Shown: piece by piece, positions 1 through 7,109 of the stretch | Position numbering within the stretch: position 1 is the first letter of the stretch | Layout of the letters: every line of letters starts with the position of its first letter | DNA from: CAZKCI01 sp964551475 | Lineage (GTDB): Bacteria > Auribacterota > Erginobacteria > Erginobacterales > CAZKCI01 | Reading direction: 5' to 3' | Assembly (NCBI GenBank): GCA_964551475.1 | Contig: CAZKCI010000030.1 | Span: 1-15,767, forward strand | Length of the DNA: 15,767 bases | The notes under the pieces: model-generated | Databases searched by the model: none | What the model saw: only the letters and a program-made list of their open reading frames with translations | What the model was told of the DNA's origin: nothing | Made by a program: the position numbers and the translations under genes

Positions 1-821
1 AGTGTCAGGACCGCGACTTCGGGCGGGCAGTTGATCCGTACCGGCGGGGAGATCACGCCCACGCCCCGGGAGACGAAGACCGGGCAACGCGGCCCCCGAA
101 CCAGACCGGCCCGATATTTCTGTCCGCAGGACGAGGGGAGCACCGGGGCGCCCAGGAATGGCAGGTCGATCTGCCCGCCGTGGGTGTGGCCCGATATCAT
201 CAGGTCGACACGGGGAGTTCTCGGCATCAGCTCGGCGTAGTCCGGGTTGTGGGAGAGGAGTATCCGGAGCGCGGATTCCTCCACGCCGTCGAGAGCGGCG
301 GCGAGATCCTGTTCGTCCTCCCAGAGATCGCCCACGCCGGCCAGGCAGATCGTCTCTCCCCCCTTCTCGGCCAGCGCATGAGCGTTGGTCAGATCGACGG
401 CGCCGGCCCGGGCCAGGCATTCCCGTGTGAGATCGGCGTCGTGCCAGTGGTCGTGGTTGCCGAGGACGGCGAAGAGTCCCAGCGGTGGGCGGAGAAGGGC
501 GAACGGCTCGATGCCCGCCGGGGTATACGCCGAGTCCTTATGGACATAGTCGCCGGTGAGGACGACCAGGTCCGGCTTCTCGGCGCGGACGAGTCCCACC
601 GCCTTCTCCACAAAGCCGCGGCCGGTGTAGGGCCCGTGGTGGGTGTCGGAGATCTGGGCGATCCGCAAACCGGCAAGACCGGGAGGAAGGAGGGGAAGAG
701 CGACCGTGACCCGCCGGACGATGAGACGCCGGGGCTCCCAGAAAAAAGCGTAGGCGGCCCCCCCGGCGGCGAGAGCGCTGAGAGTCACGGAAGCGGATTT
801 AAGGAAGGTCCTTCGGTCCAC
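1..821 (-). CDS. Tat-exported metallophosphoesterase (YkuE/YaeI-like), 3' end cut by window
   Basis: Calcineurin-like phosphoesterase, probably acting outside the inner membrane. Reading starts at a GTG (819-821) that gives MDRRTFLK, a twin-arginine motif, followed by an Ala-rich stretch ending AYA (likely cleavage after residue 25). The five dimetal motifs are in order: D59/H61 (SDTHHG), D91 (GDYVHK), N122-H123 (GNHDHW), H191 (SHNPD) and H212/H214 (SGHTHGGQ). That is the full catalytic set. 273 codons are present, and relatives are about 270-300 aa, so few residues should be missing. An in-frame TAA lies about 45 nt upstream and no ATG lies between, which supports the GTG start, although no clear Shine-Dalgarno precedes it. 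It is last in the minus-strand series, 68 nt after the previous gene. In related enzymes substrates include nucleotide or lipid pyrophosphates; here the substrate is unknown. Confidence 0.88.
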   Translation of the reverse strand, partial: MDRRTFLKSASVTLSALAAGGAAYAFFWEPRRLIVRRVTVALPLLPPGLAGLRIAQISDTHHGPYTGRGFVEKAVGLVRAEKPDLVVLTGDYVHKDSAYTPAGIEPFALLRPPLGLFAVLGNHDHWHDADLTRECLARAGAVDLTNAHALAEKGGETICLAGVGDLWEDEQDLAAALDGVEESALRILLSHNPDYAELMPRTPRVDLMISGHTHGGQIDLPFLGAPVLPSSCGQKYRAGLVRGPRCPVFVSRGVGVISPPVRINCPPEVAVLT

Positions 822-840
822 GGGGGGAAGGGTAGTGAGA

Positions 841-888
841 CGTGTAACGTGTAAAGGGAAGACGGCCGGCGGCGTAACACGTTACACG
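841..888. repeat. Palindromic CGTGTAA tract, perfect 12-bp inverted repeat
   Basis: The left arm 841-852 is the exact reverse complement of 877-888, with a 24-nt loop. The left arm is two tandem CGTGTAA heptamers (841-854). It begins 1 nt past the stop codon of the pyruvate-kinase-domain gene and fills most of the spacer before the phosphoesterase. As RNA it could form a 12-bp hairpin, but there is no following T run, so transcript-end protection or attenuation is as likely as termination. Confidence 0.7.
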
Positions 889-889
889 C

Positions 890-1456
890 TTATCTTGGCT
901 TGCAGACGACCTCCCGGATCCGGAGTTCGAAGATCCGGTTCTGGTGGGCGGGCGTTATGACCAAGGCGGTGTCCGCCCCCTCCGCCGTGCCGCCCACCGC
1001 CACCAGGTCGCCGCCCGAGAGCGCTCCCGCGTCCGCCGCCATAAGTGCGATCTCGACGCCGACCTTCGTCCCCTGCCCGAGCATCCGGAGCGTGTCGGCG
1101 ACGAGCGCGAGCGGTGTCCAGCCCCCCTTCCCCAACCCTTTCTCGCACCCGCTGAGGGCGTGGCCGCAGGTGACCACGACGGCCTGGAGCTCGCGGAGTT
1201 TCTGGCGCGCCGAAGCGGGGAGCGGATCGTCGAAAGGCTTATCCGTTCCCGAGTGGTAGGAGACGGCGATCACCTTCCCCTCCGGGAAGCTCTCGGCCGC
1301 GAGAATGGCCGTCTTCCCGCTCTCTGTCGCCACGACCAGCTCGCCGATCTTGAGCGCCCGAGCCCGGGCGACCGCCGCGGCGATGGTCTGTTCGGTGTTC
1401 CCCGCGCCGGGCGCGGAAAAATAGACGATCTCGGAAACAGTGTTTTTTTCAGCCAT
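890..1456 (-). CDS. Stand-alone pyruvate kinase C-terminal (alpha/beta) domain protein
   Basis: 188-aa protein resembling only the C-terminal allosteric domain of pyruvate kinase (PK_C). Residues 24-52 (a run of A/V helix positions, then ALKIGELVVATESGKTA) match the PK pattern of a helix followed by a strand and the T-E-S-G-x-T-A turn. KVIAVSYHSG (61-70) fits the next strand. The barrel and B domain that carry PK catalysis are absent, so it should not be a pyruvate kinase. The C-terminus (GTAEGADTALVITPA, 156-170, then REVVCKPR) resembles free-standing PK_C-like proteins of archaea and bacteria, whose role is unknown to me. I chose the ATG at 1456 because AGGAAA lies just upstream; an in-frame ATG at 1504 sits inside a hairpin. 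It follows the cysteine synthase gene by 68 nt. A role as a small-molecule sensor for the operon is inference. Confidence 0.7.
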   Translation of the reverse strand: MAEKNTVSEIVYFSAPGAGNTEQTIAAAVARARALKIGELVVATESGKTAILAAESFPEGKVIAVSYHSGTDKPFDDPLPASARQKLRELQAVVVTCGHALSGCEKGLGKGGWTPLALVADTLRMLGQGTKVGVEIALMAADAGALSGGDLVAVGGTAEGADTALVITPAHQNRIFELRIREVVCKPR

Positions 1457-1491
1457 CTTTTCCTGCCTTTCCTGTCGGAGCGAAGCGGAGA

Positions 1492-1523
1492 TCCCGATAA
1501 TCACCGGCCTGTGATTATCGGGA
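1492..1523. repeat. Perfect 13-bp hairpin just after the cysteine synthase stop codon
   Basis: 1492-1504 is the exact reverse complement of 1511-1523, with a 6-nt loop. It starts 1 nt past the TAG of the upstream gene (minus strand) and lies in the leader of the pyruvate-kinase-domain gene, about 35 nt before its start. No U run follows on the minus strand, so a simple terminator is unlikely. An mRNA-processing or 3'-end-protecting hairpin is possible. Confidence 0.7.
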
Positions 1524-1524
1524 C

Positions 1525-2469
1525 CTATCCTGCCTGGCCAGTTTTCCCCATGCTGAGATAGCGATCGCCCGAATCTGCCAGCATCGCCACGATCCGGGAC
1601 CCCTTCTTCATTGTTCGGGCGATCTTTTGGGCGGCCAGAACCGTCGCCCCTGAAGAGATTCCCACGAACAGCCCCTCCTCCGCCGCCAGCCTCTCCTTCA
1701 TCGCCATCGCCGCGGCGCTACCTACCCGGGCCACCTCGTCGACCAGCGAGCGATCGAAAAGATCGGGGACAAAACCCGGACCGATCCCCTGGATGGTATG
1801 GCGGCCGACACCGCCCCCCGAGAGAACCGCCGACTCCTCCGGCTCCACGGCGATGATCCGTGTCGTCGGCGAGAGCGACTTCAGGAAACGCCCGACGCCC
1901 ATCACAGTCCCGCCCGTCCCCACGCCGGCGACAAAGGCGTCGACGCGACCGGCCGCCTGGGCGATCTCGGGGCCGGTGGTGGACTCGTGGCAGGCGACGT
2001 TGTCGGGGTTGCTGAACTGGCGGAGAAGCCAGGCGCCCGCCTCGAGGCGGCCGATTTCCTCCGCGCGCTGAAGCGAGCCCGCCATCCAGTCCTTCCCCGG
2101 CGTGAGAACGAACTCCGCTCCGTACATCGCCATCATCCGCCGCCTTTCCACGCTCATCGTCTCGGGCATCACCGCCGTCACCCGGTAGCCGAGCCTCCTC
2201 CCGATCATCGCCAGGCTGATCCCGGTATTACCGCTGGTGGCCTCCACGATCCGGGACCCCGGGCGGAGCTCGCCGCGGGTCTCCGCCGCCCGGATCATGT
2301 AGCAGACCATCCGGTCCTTCAAGGATCCGGTGGGGTTGAAAAACTCGCACTTGGCGAAGATCAGGCAGCCCATCTCCTCCATCGCCCGGAGACGGATCAG
2401 GGGTGTGCGGCCGATGCACTCGAGAATAGTGCGGTCGGCGGGAAGGGAAATGCCGGCAGGAATTTTCAT
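1525..2469 (-). CDS. Cysteine synthase family PLP enzyme
   Basis: Fold-type II PLP enzyme of the cysteine synthase/cystathionine beta-synthase family, which makes a C-S bond by beta-replacement on an activated serine. It has 314 aa, the normal length. Motifs: TPLIRL (22-27); NPTGSLKDR (45-53) with the PLP Schiff-base lysine K51; TSGNTG (78-83), which binds the substrate carboxylate; GTGGT (184-188), the phosphate-binding loop; SSG (272-274), with a Ser for the pyridine nitrogen; and a C-terminal DSGDRYLS. It is complete and probably active. The start ATG lies 12 nt after the mocA-like stop, without a visible Shine-Dalgarno. CysK and CysM, or use of O-phosphoserine or homocysteine, cannot be separated by eye. 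Its place beside a molybdenum hydroxylase, whose cofactor needs a sulfido ligand taken from cysteine, may be functional, but that is inference. Confidence 0.9.
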   Translation of the reverse strand: MKIPAGISLPADRTILECIGRTPLIRLRAMEEMGCLIFAKCEFFNPTGSLKDRMVCYMIRAAETRGELRPGSRIVEATSGNTGISLAMIGRRLGYRVTAVMPETMSVERRRMMAMYGAEFVLTPGKDWMAGSLQRAEEIGRLEAGAWLLRQFSNPDNVACHESTTGPEIAQAAGRVDAFVAGVGTGGTVMGVGRFLKSLSPTTRIIAVEPEESAVLSGGGVGRHTIQGIGPGFVPDLFDRSLVDEVARVGSAAAMAMKERLAAEEGLFVGISSGATVLAAQKIARTMKKGSRIVAMLADSGDRYLSMGKTGQAG

Positions 2470-2481
2470 CTGTGAAGCTAT

Positions 2482-3132
2482 TTATACCACTCTTTTCGGT
2501 CCAGCACCGTTCCGCTCCCCAGCCCCCCGCAGGCGGTCAAAGTAGAGGAGATAATCCTCCGGCGTGTCTATGTCCAGCAGAATCTCCTCCGCCGCCGTTT
2601 CGACCTCCCGTACGTCCTCGGGATGGCCGCGGATGACCTCCCGCGCCCCGCCCGCCCGGGCGGCCTTGAGGAGATCGGCGGCGTACCGGCGGTGGAAAAT
2701 CGTGGGATGCCCCCGGCGCGCCCGGCGGATGGGAACGACGATCCCGCGATCGCCGGCCGCGAATTCCCGGATCAGACGGTCGATCAGGCGGACCGGGATG
2801 GAAGGCTCGTCCCCCAGACAGAGCATGATCCCGTCGTCCTGGTCGAGGACTCCCGACGCAACGAGGCTGCTCACCCCGCAGGCGAGAGAGGAGCCCATCC
2901 CTTCCCGATAATCGGGGTTGAGCGCAATCCGGCAGCGCCGGCCTTCGAGAAGAGCTCGGGCCTTTTCCGAATCATGGCCCAGAACCGCCAGCACCGATTT
3001 AACCCGGGAGGCGATCAGGTTGTCCGCCGAGCTTTGAAGAACTGTGGAGTCCTTCCAGGGCAGAAGCAGTTTGTTGGGAGGACAGCGGCGGGACTCGCCC
3101 GCGGCGAGGAGTATGGCGTGGACGTTTCTCAT
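2482..3132 (-). CDS. mocA: MocA-like molybdenum cofactor nucleotidyltransferase
   Basis: GT-A fold nucleotidyltransferase of the MocA/MobA type, expected to join CMP to molybdopterin so that MCD cofactor can enter xanthine-dehydrogenase-family enzymes. 216 aa, near the usual 190-210. Motifs: LLAAGESRRCPPNK (8-21), the nucleotide-binding loop; NPDYREGMGSSLACGV (72-87), typical of MocA; LGDEP (107-110 region), the metal-binding acidic motif; GHPTIF (141-146); DIDTPEDY (187-194). The loop normally reads S-x-R-M/F-G-x-x-K; here it is R-C-P-P-N-K, without the glycine. The start is the only good ATG, without a clear Shine-Dalgarno. It lies directly downstream of the hydroxylase subunits, which supports a MocA role. 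CTP rather than GTP specificity is assumed from family and context. Confidence 0.82.
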   Translation of the reverse strand: MRNVHAILLAAGESRRCPPNKLLLPWKDSTVLQSSADNLIASRVKSVLAVLGHDSEKARALLEGRRCRIALNPDYREGMGSSLACGVSSLVASGVLDQDDGIMLCLGDEPSIPVRLIDRLIREFAAGDRGIVVPIRRARRGHPTIFHRRYAADLLKAARAGGAREVIRGHPEDVREVETAAEEILLDIDTPEDYLLYFDRLRGAGERNGAGPKRVV

Positions 3133-3181
3133 AGATTTGCTGCCGGATCGATGCCGGCGGCAGGCGGGGAAAGGCGCCGGT

Positions 3182-3211
3182 GGAAATATAGAAATAGGGG
3201 AATAGGGAAAC
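3182..3211. repeat. AT-rich iterated GAAATA/AATAGGG tract
   Basis: A purine-only-like strip (plus strand) of repeated GAAATA and AATAGGG words, out of character with the GC-rich surroundings. It lies in the 147-bp spacer between the FAD subunit and the mocA-like gene. No strong palindrome is seen. It resembles the other iterated tracts of this window only in being built from a repeated short word. Confidence 0.35.
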
Positions 3212-3279
3212 CAGCAGGCGAACTTCCGATCGACGCCGGACTCCTTAGATCCTCTCTTGCCTTTTCGGAATCCATATTT

Positions 3280-4131
3280 CTACGTTCCCGCGATCTCTTC
3301 GATTCCCCTCTTCACGAGCACGCCGACCATCTCGTTCCGATAGTCCGCTTCGGACCTGAGGTCGGTGATCGCCCGCGATTCGGAAGAGACGATCCGGGCG
3401 GCCTGGGCGATGGTTCCCCGGTCGAGCTTTTTCCCCAGGAGATACGCCTCCGTCTTCGTCGCCCGGATCACGGTGGGGGCGACCGCCCCCAGGGCGATCC
3501 GGCAGGAGCGGACCGCTCCCTTTTCAAAATCGAGGCAGGCCGCGACCGAGACCTTGGAGATGGAAAGGGCCTTGCGCTGGCCGAGCTTCTTGAAGAAACC
3601 GCGGGAGGAGGGGGCGGGGGCGGGGAAGGAGACGAGCGTCAAGAGCTCGTTGTGGCGAAGGACCGACTTCTTGACCCCGGTGAAAAACTCTTCGATGGGG
3701 ACGGTCCTCTCGCCGTGGAGGCACCTCAAGGCGAGAGACGCCCCCAAGGCGACGAGCGCCGGGATAACGTCCCCGGACGGGGAGGCGGTGACCAGGTTCC
3801 CGCCGATCGTCCCCCGGGAGCGGATCTGGGGCGAGCCGACCTCAGCGCAGGCCTGGGGGAGGACGGGCGCTTTTTCCCGGATGAGGGGGGAGGCGGCCGC
3901 TTGGTCGTGGGTAACGAGCGCCCCCAGGCGGATCCTCCCGTATTTTTCCTCGATCGACTTGAGCTCGGCGATCCCCCCGAGATCGACGACCAGGCGGGGG
4001 GAGATGACCCCTTCCTGGATGAAAACCAGGAGATCCGTGCCTCCGGCCAGGACCTTCACCCTCTCGTCTCCCTGGTCGAGGATCTCCAGCGCCTGCGCCA
4101 GCGACGCGGGCTTGGTATACTCGAAGCGCAT
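3280..4131 (-). CDS. Xanthine dehydrogenase family, FAD-binding subunit
   Basis: Medium subunit (CoxM/XdhB type, 283 aa) of a three-subunit molybdenum hydroxylase. It carries FAD and passes electrons from the [2Fe-2S] clusters to an acceptor. It has the two flavin loops of the PCMH-fold FAD domain: AGGTDLLV (29-36) and TIGGNLVTASPSGD (108-121). The C-terminal CO-dehydrogenase flavoprotein domain follows (about 175-283), with SISKVSVAA (190-198), GAVAPTVIRA (215-224) and SEADYRNEMV (260-269). I chose the ATG at 4131 over longer upstream options because a GGAGGGG Shine-Dalgarno sits 5 nt before it, inside the end of the [2Fe-2S] gene, whose stop codon is 2 nt away. This implies translational coupling. 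Confidence 0.93.
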   Translation of the reverse strand: MRFEYTKPASLAQALEILDQGDERVKVLAGGTDLLVFIQEGVISPRLVVDLGGIAELKSIEEKYGRIRLGALVTHDQAAASPLIREKAPVLPQACAEVGSPQIRSRGTIGGNLVTASPSGDVIPALVALGASLALRCLHGERTVPIEEFFTGVKKSVLRHNELLTLVSFPAPAPSSRGFFKKLGQRKALSISKVSVAACLDFEKGAVRSCRIALGAVAPTVIRATKTEAYLLGKKLDRGTIAQAARIVSSESRAITDLRSEADYRNEMVGVLVKRGIEEIAGT

Positions 4132-4133
4132 CT

Positions 4134-4613
4134 CTACCCCTCCCCTCTCATCTTCGCGGCCGCCGTCTCGATCGCCCGGATGATCTTCACGTATCCGGTG
4201 CAGCGGCAGAGGTTCCCCGAGATCGCCCGCTTGATCTCCTCCCGGCTGGGGTTGCGGTTGCGGTCGAGGAGGGCCTTGGCGGCCATGATCATTCCCGGTA
4301 TGCAGTAGCCGCACTGGACGGCGGACTCCCGGACAAAGGCCTCCTGGAGAGGATGGAGGCGTCCGTCGCGGGCAAGCCCCTCGATCGTCTCCACGGCCTT
4401 CCCCTCCACTTGGGGCGCCAGAACAAGGCAGGAGGCGACCGGCTCGCCGTCGATGAGAACGGTGCAGGCGCCGCACTCCCCCCTCTCGCAGCCCGCCTTG
4501 GCACCGGTGAGTTTCAGCCGCTCGCGCAAAAGCTTGAGGAGCGTGAGCGAAGGAGGAGCGGAGACCTCCACCTTCTGGCCGTTGAGAACAAATGCTATCT
4601 TCACGTCTTTCAT
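4134..4613 (-). CDS. Xanthine dehydrogenase family, [2Fe-2S] small subunit
   Basis: Small subunit (CoxS/XdhC-type iron-sulfur protein, 159 aa) carrying both [2Fe-2S] clusters. The N-terminal plant-type ferredoxin domain has ligands C42, C47, C50 and C62 (CERGECGACTVLIDGEPVASC pattern). The C-terminal four-helix domain has C101, C104, C136 and C138 (QCGYCIPGM and GNLCRCTGY). All eight ligands are present. QCGYCIPG differs slightly from the common QCGFCTPG. The glutamine before C101 contacts the molybdopterin in this family and is kept. It starts 34 nt after the Mo subunit and its stop is 2 nt from the FAD subunit start. No strong Shine-Dalgarno is seen. Confidence 0.95.
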   Translation of the reverse strand: MKDVKIAFVLNGQKVEVSAPPSLTLLKLLRERLKLTGAKAGCERGECGACTVLIDGEPVASCLVLAPQVEGKAVETIEGLARDGRLHPLQEAFVRESAVQCGYCIPGMIMAAKALLDRNRNPSREEIKRAISGNLCRCTGYVKIIRAIETAAAKMRGEG

Positions 4614-4623
4614 GCGCGTCTTC

Positions 4624-4680
4624 GCGTCCCTGCCGTGCCCTGGCCGCTCAAGTCCCTTTCGTCCCCGGCGTCCCTGTCCC
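4624..4680. repeat. GGGAC-iterated tract spanning the end of the Mo-subunit gene
   Basis: On the minus strand GGGAC occurs five times. Plus-strand GTCCC copies start at 4626, 4652, 4661, 4670 and 4676; three are spaced exactly 9 nt apart. Four copies lie inside the last codons of the Mo-subunit gene and one lies in the 34-bp spacer. In frame they encode a Gly-Thr-rich tail. Confidence 0.6.
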
Positions 4681-6981
4681 TACTCGTCTTTCGCCTGATC
4701 TCGCCTTGATCGCTCGCAAAACCCGCTCCGGCGTCATCGGCAGTTCCGTGAGCCTCACACCGACGGCGTCGTAAATCGCGAGCGCGATCACCGGCGCCAC
4801 CGGGACGGTGGGCGCCTCCCCCACCCCCTTGGCCCCGTAGGGCCCGGTCGGCTCGGGCTTCTCCACCACCACCACCTCTTGGTCGGGAACGTCGAGCGCG
4901 GTGGGAAGGATATAGGTGGAAAGAGAGGTGTTGAGGAATTTGCCGCGCTTCACCATCACCTCTTCGGTCAAGGCGTAGCCCTGGCCCATCACCACGCCGC
5001 CCTCGCACTGCCCTTCCACGCCGGAGAGGTTGATCGCCCGTCCCATCTCGGGGAGCGAGATAAACTTCATCACCGCGACCTCGCCGGTGGCGGTGTCGAC
5101 GCCGACCAGGGCGACCTGGGTGATGTAGGTGTAGTAGTTGTGCGGCAATCCCTCGCCGAAGTCCTTGTCCGAGGTGAGCATGATCGCCGTCCCGGCGGTC
5201 ATCAAGGCCGCGCCTTTCCGGATCGCCCGCGCCGAAAGGTCGGCGAGCGAGATCGAGACCTTCGGATCGCTTCGGGAGAAGACCGCGCCGCGGCGGTAGC
5301 TAAGATCCGCTTCTTCGATCTTCAGCTCCGCCGCCGCCGCCGCGACGAGCAGGGGCTTCCAGCGCTTGACCGCGTCGAGGATGGCGTTCCCGTTGATCAG
5401 GACCGAGCGGGAGGCGGTCACCGTTCCGGCGTCGGGCGTGAGGAAGGTGTCGCCGTGGATGACCTCGATCCGCTCGATGTCGATCTCCATCTCCTCGGCC
5501 AGGATCTGGGCGTAGGCGGTGAGGTTGCCCTGGCCGATCTCGATCGCTCCGGTCTTGAGGATGATCTTTCCCTTCTCGCCCCCTTCCAGTATGACATTGG
5601 CGAAATCCGGGATCCCCACGCCAAGACCCACCGCGTGCCACTCGGAGGCGACGCCCACGCCGTGCTTCCGGCGGGTGTCGATGCGGTCCAGCTCGCGCTT
5701 GATCTCCTCGCGGCGCTTCCAGAGATCGGTCTCCTGGGCGGCGCGCAGCGTCTCCACCACGCCCGCGGAGGTGGTGAGCCGGTGGCCGAGGGCGGAGATG
5801 TCGCCCAGGACGACCGCGTTGCGCAGCCGGAGTTCGATCGGGTCCATCTTCAGGCGGCGGGCGAGCTTGTCGATCTCCTGCTCCACCCCGAAGACGACCT
5901 GGGGGGCGCCGAAGCCCCGGAACTCCCCGCCCATGGCGTTGTTGGTGTAGACCGCGACGCCGTGGAAATGGGCGTGGGGATAGCGGTAGGGGCCGGGGGC
6001 CGATTCCAGCGCCAGGTTGAGGACCGGCGAGGTGATGGTGTCGTAGGCGCCGGCGTTGGCCACCACCCTCACGTCGATGGCGTGGAGAGTTCCATCCTTC
6101 TTCGCCCCGATGGTGAAGGCGGTCTTCATGGCGTGGCGCTTGGCCCCGACCATGATCGACTCCGCCCGCGACCAGTGGAGGCGGACGGGCTTCTTGGTGC
6201 GCACCGCCAGCAGGGCGGCGTGGATCTGGATGGTGATCTCGTCCTTCCCTCCGAAAGCCCCGCCGGTCGGGGAGCCGATCACCCGGATCTTGGCCGGGTC
6301 CCAGTTGAGCGCGCGGGCGATCTGGAGCTGGTCGCGGAAGGCGTACTGGTCGCCGCACCAGACGGTGATCGTCCCCGCCTTCTCGTCGTAGACCGCCACC
6401 CCGCCCTCGGTTTCGAGGTAGGCGTGCTCCATGAACTGGGTGGAATAGGTCTCCCGCAAAACGATGTCGGATTCCCGGAGCGCCTGCTCCGCGTCCCCGT
6501 GGGCGATCTCCATGGTGTGGAGGATGTTCCCCTTCTCGTGGAGCTTGGGCGCGTCCGGGCGCAGGGCCTCCTCCGGGGTGTCCACGATCGGAAGCGGCTC
6601 GTAGTCGACCTCGATCAGAGAAAGCGCCCGCGCCGCCGTCTCCTCGTCCCGGGCGGCGACCAGAGCCACGGCGTCCCCCTGGTAGCGGACCCGATCCCAG
6701 CAGAGGACCGGCCAGTTGGGGTCGACGATCCCGAAGCCGTTGTGGCCGGGGACGTCCTCGTGGGTGAGCACCGCCTCCACGCCGGGAAGGGCGCGCGCTT
6801 GGGCGACGTCGATCCGGAGGATTTTGGCGTGGGGATGGCGGGACCAGAGGACACGCCCCCAGAGCATCCCCGGGAGGTAGAGATCGGTGGAGTACTTCGT
6901 CGCCCCGGTCGTCTTGTCCCGGGCGTCGATCCGGGGGGTTCTTTTCCCTACATAACGATAGGTCTTGGACTCTGCGCTCAT
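4648..6981 (-). CDS. Xanthine dehydrogenase family, molybdopterin-binding large subunit
   Basis: Catalytic subunit (CoxL/XdhA type, 777 aa, normal length) that hydroxylates its substrate with water at the Mo centre. The aldehyde oxidase/XDH a/b hammerhead domain is at about 20-135 and the Mo-binding domains at about 145-760. Motifs: GGAFGGKDE (240-248), FRGFGAPQ (354-361) with the conserved substrate-side Arg, IGQG (482-485), TASRSV (522-527), EGQCEGGVVMGQGYAL (656-671), and GAKGVGEAP (716-724) with the catalytic base E722. The residue after GGK is Asp, where mammalian xanthine dehydrogenase has Glu. CO dehydrogenase's active-site Cys loop is not evident, so CO is an unlikely substrate; a purine, aldehyde or N-heterocycle cannot be chosen. 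The last 16 residues (from about 762) are encoded by a GGGAC repeat and look non-functional. No Shine-Dalgarno precedes the ATG. Confidence 0.93.
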   Translation of the reverse strand: MSAESKTYRYVGKRTPRIDARDKTTGATKYSTDLYLPGMLWGRVLWSRHPHAKILRIDVAQARALPGVEAVLTHEDVPGHNGFGIVDPNWPVLCWDRVRYQGDAVALVAARDEETAARALSLIEVDYEPLPIVDTPEEALRPDAPKLHEKGNILHTMEIAHGDAEQALRESDIVLRETYSTQFMEHAYLETEGGVAVYDEKAGTITVWCGDQYAFRDQLQIARALNWDPAKIRVIGSPTGGAFGGKDEITIQIHAALLAVRTKKPVRLHWSRAESIMVGAKRHAMKTAFTIGAKKDGTLHAIDVRVVANAGAYDTITSPVLNLALESAPGPYRYPHAHFHGVAVYTNNAMGGEFRGFGAPQVVFGVEQEIDKLARRLKMDPIELRLRNAVVLGDISALGHRLTTSAGVVETLRAAQETDLWKRREEIKRELDRIDTRRKHGVGVASEWHAVGLGVGIPDFANVILEGGEKGKIILKTGAIEIGQGNLTAYAQILAEEMEIDIERIEVIHGDTFLTPDAGTVTASRSVLINGNAILDAVKRWKPLLVAAAAAELKIEEADLSYRRGAVFSRSDPKVSISLADLSARAIRKGAALMTAGTAIMLTSDKDFGEGLPHNYYTYITQVALVGVDTATGEVAVMKFISLPEMGRAINLSGVEGQCEGGVVMGQGYALTEEVMVKRGKFLNTSLSTYILPTALDVPDQEVVVVEKPEPTGPYGAKGVGEAPTVPVAPVIALAIYDAVGVRLTELPMTPERVLRAIKARSGERRVGTGTPGTKGT

Positions 6982-6990
6982 ATGTGTATG

Positions 6991-7104
6991 GGTTCCGTGT
7001 TCAACGGTTCAAGGGTTCAACGGTTGCAGGGAAAGCAATCGCGAACCGCTGAACCGTTGAACCGTGAACCGTTGAACCGTGAACCGTTGAACCTTTGAAC
7101 CGTT
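6991..7104. repeat. Large AACCGTTGAAC palindromic iterated tract
   Basis: Fills the 128-bp junction between xdhC and the Mo-subunit gene. The left half has GTTCAACGGTT at 6999 and 7015. The right half has its exact reverse complement AACCGTTGAAC at 7052, 7067 and 7082, a 15-bp tandem period. Any left copy can pair with any right copy, so several alternative hairpins are possible in DNA and mRNA. It reaches to about 10 nt before the Mo-subunit ATG, where a Shine-Dalgarno would be expected and none is present. Confidence 0.75.
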
Positions 7105-7109
7105 TGTGC

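Noticed and set aside
890..1456. Truncated or pseudogene pyruvate kinase
   Set aside because: The frame is intact with a good start and ribosome site, and similar stand-alone PK_C-like proteins exist, so it is a small gene of its own rather than a remnant.
2623..4308. 561-codon plus-strand open frame across mocA and the FAD subunit
   Set aside because: It runs across two real minus-strand genes and their spacer, with low-complexity composition and no motif.
4648..6981. Aerobic CO dehydrogenase large subunit
   Set aside because: The Cys-containing active-site loop of true CoxL is not seen, and the operon lacks coxD/coxE-type maturation genes.
4879..7098. 739-codon plus-strand open frame opposite the molybdenum subunit
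   Set aside because: It is an antisense shadow. The minus strand encodes a complete, motif-perfect Mo subunit here, and long antisense frames are expected in GC-rich genes. The antisense protein is Arg/Gly/Asp-rich with no recognisable domain.
6991..7104. CRISPR-like or telomere-like array
   Set aside because: The 11-15 bp units have no unique spacers and occur in both orientations around a centre. It is a palindromic iterated tract, with no cas genes nearby.
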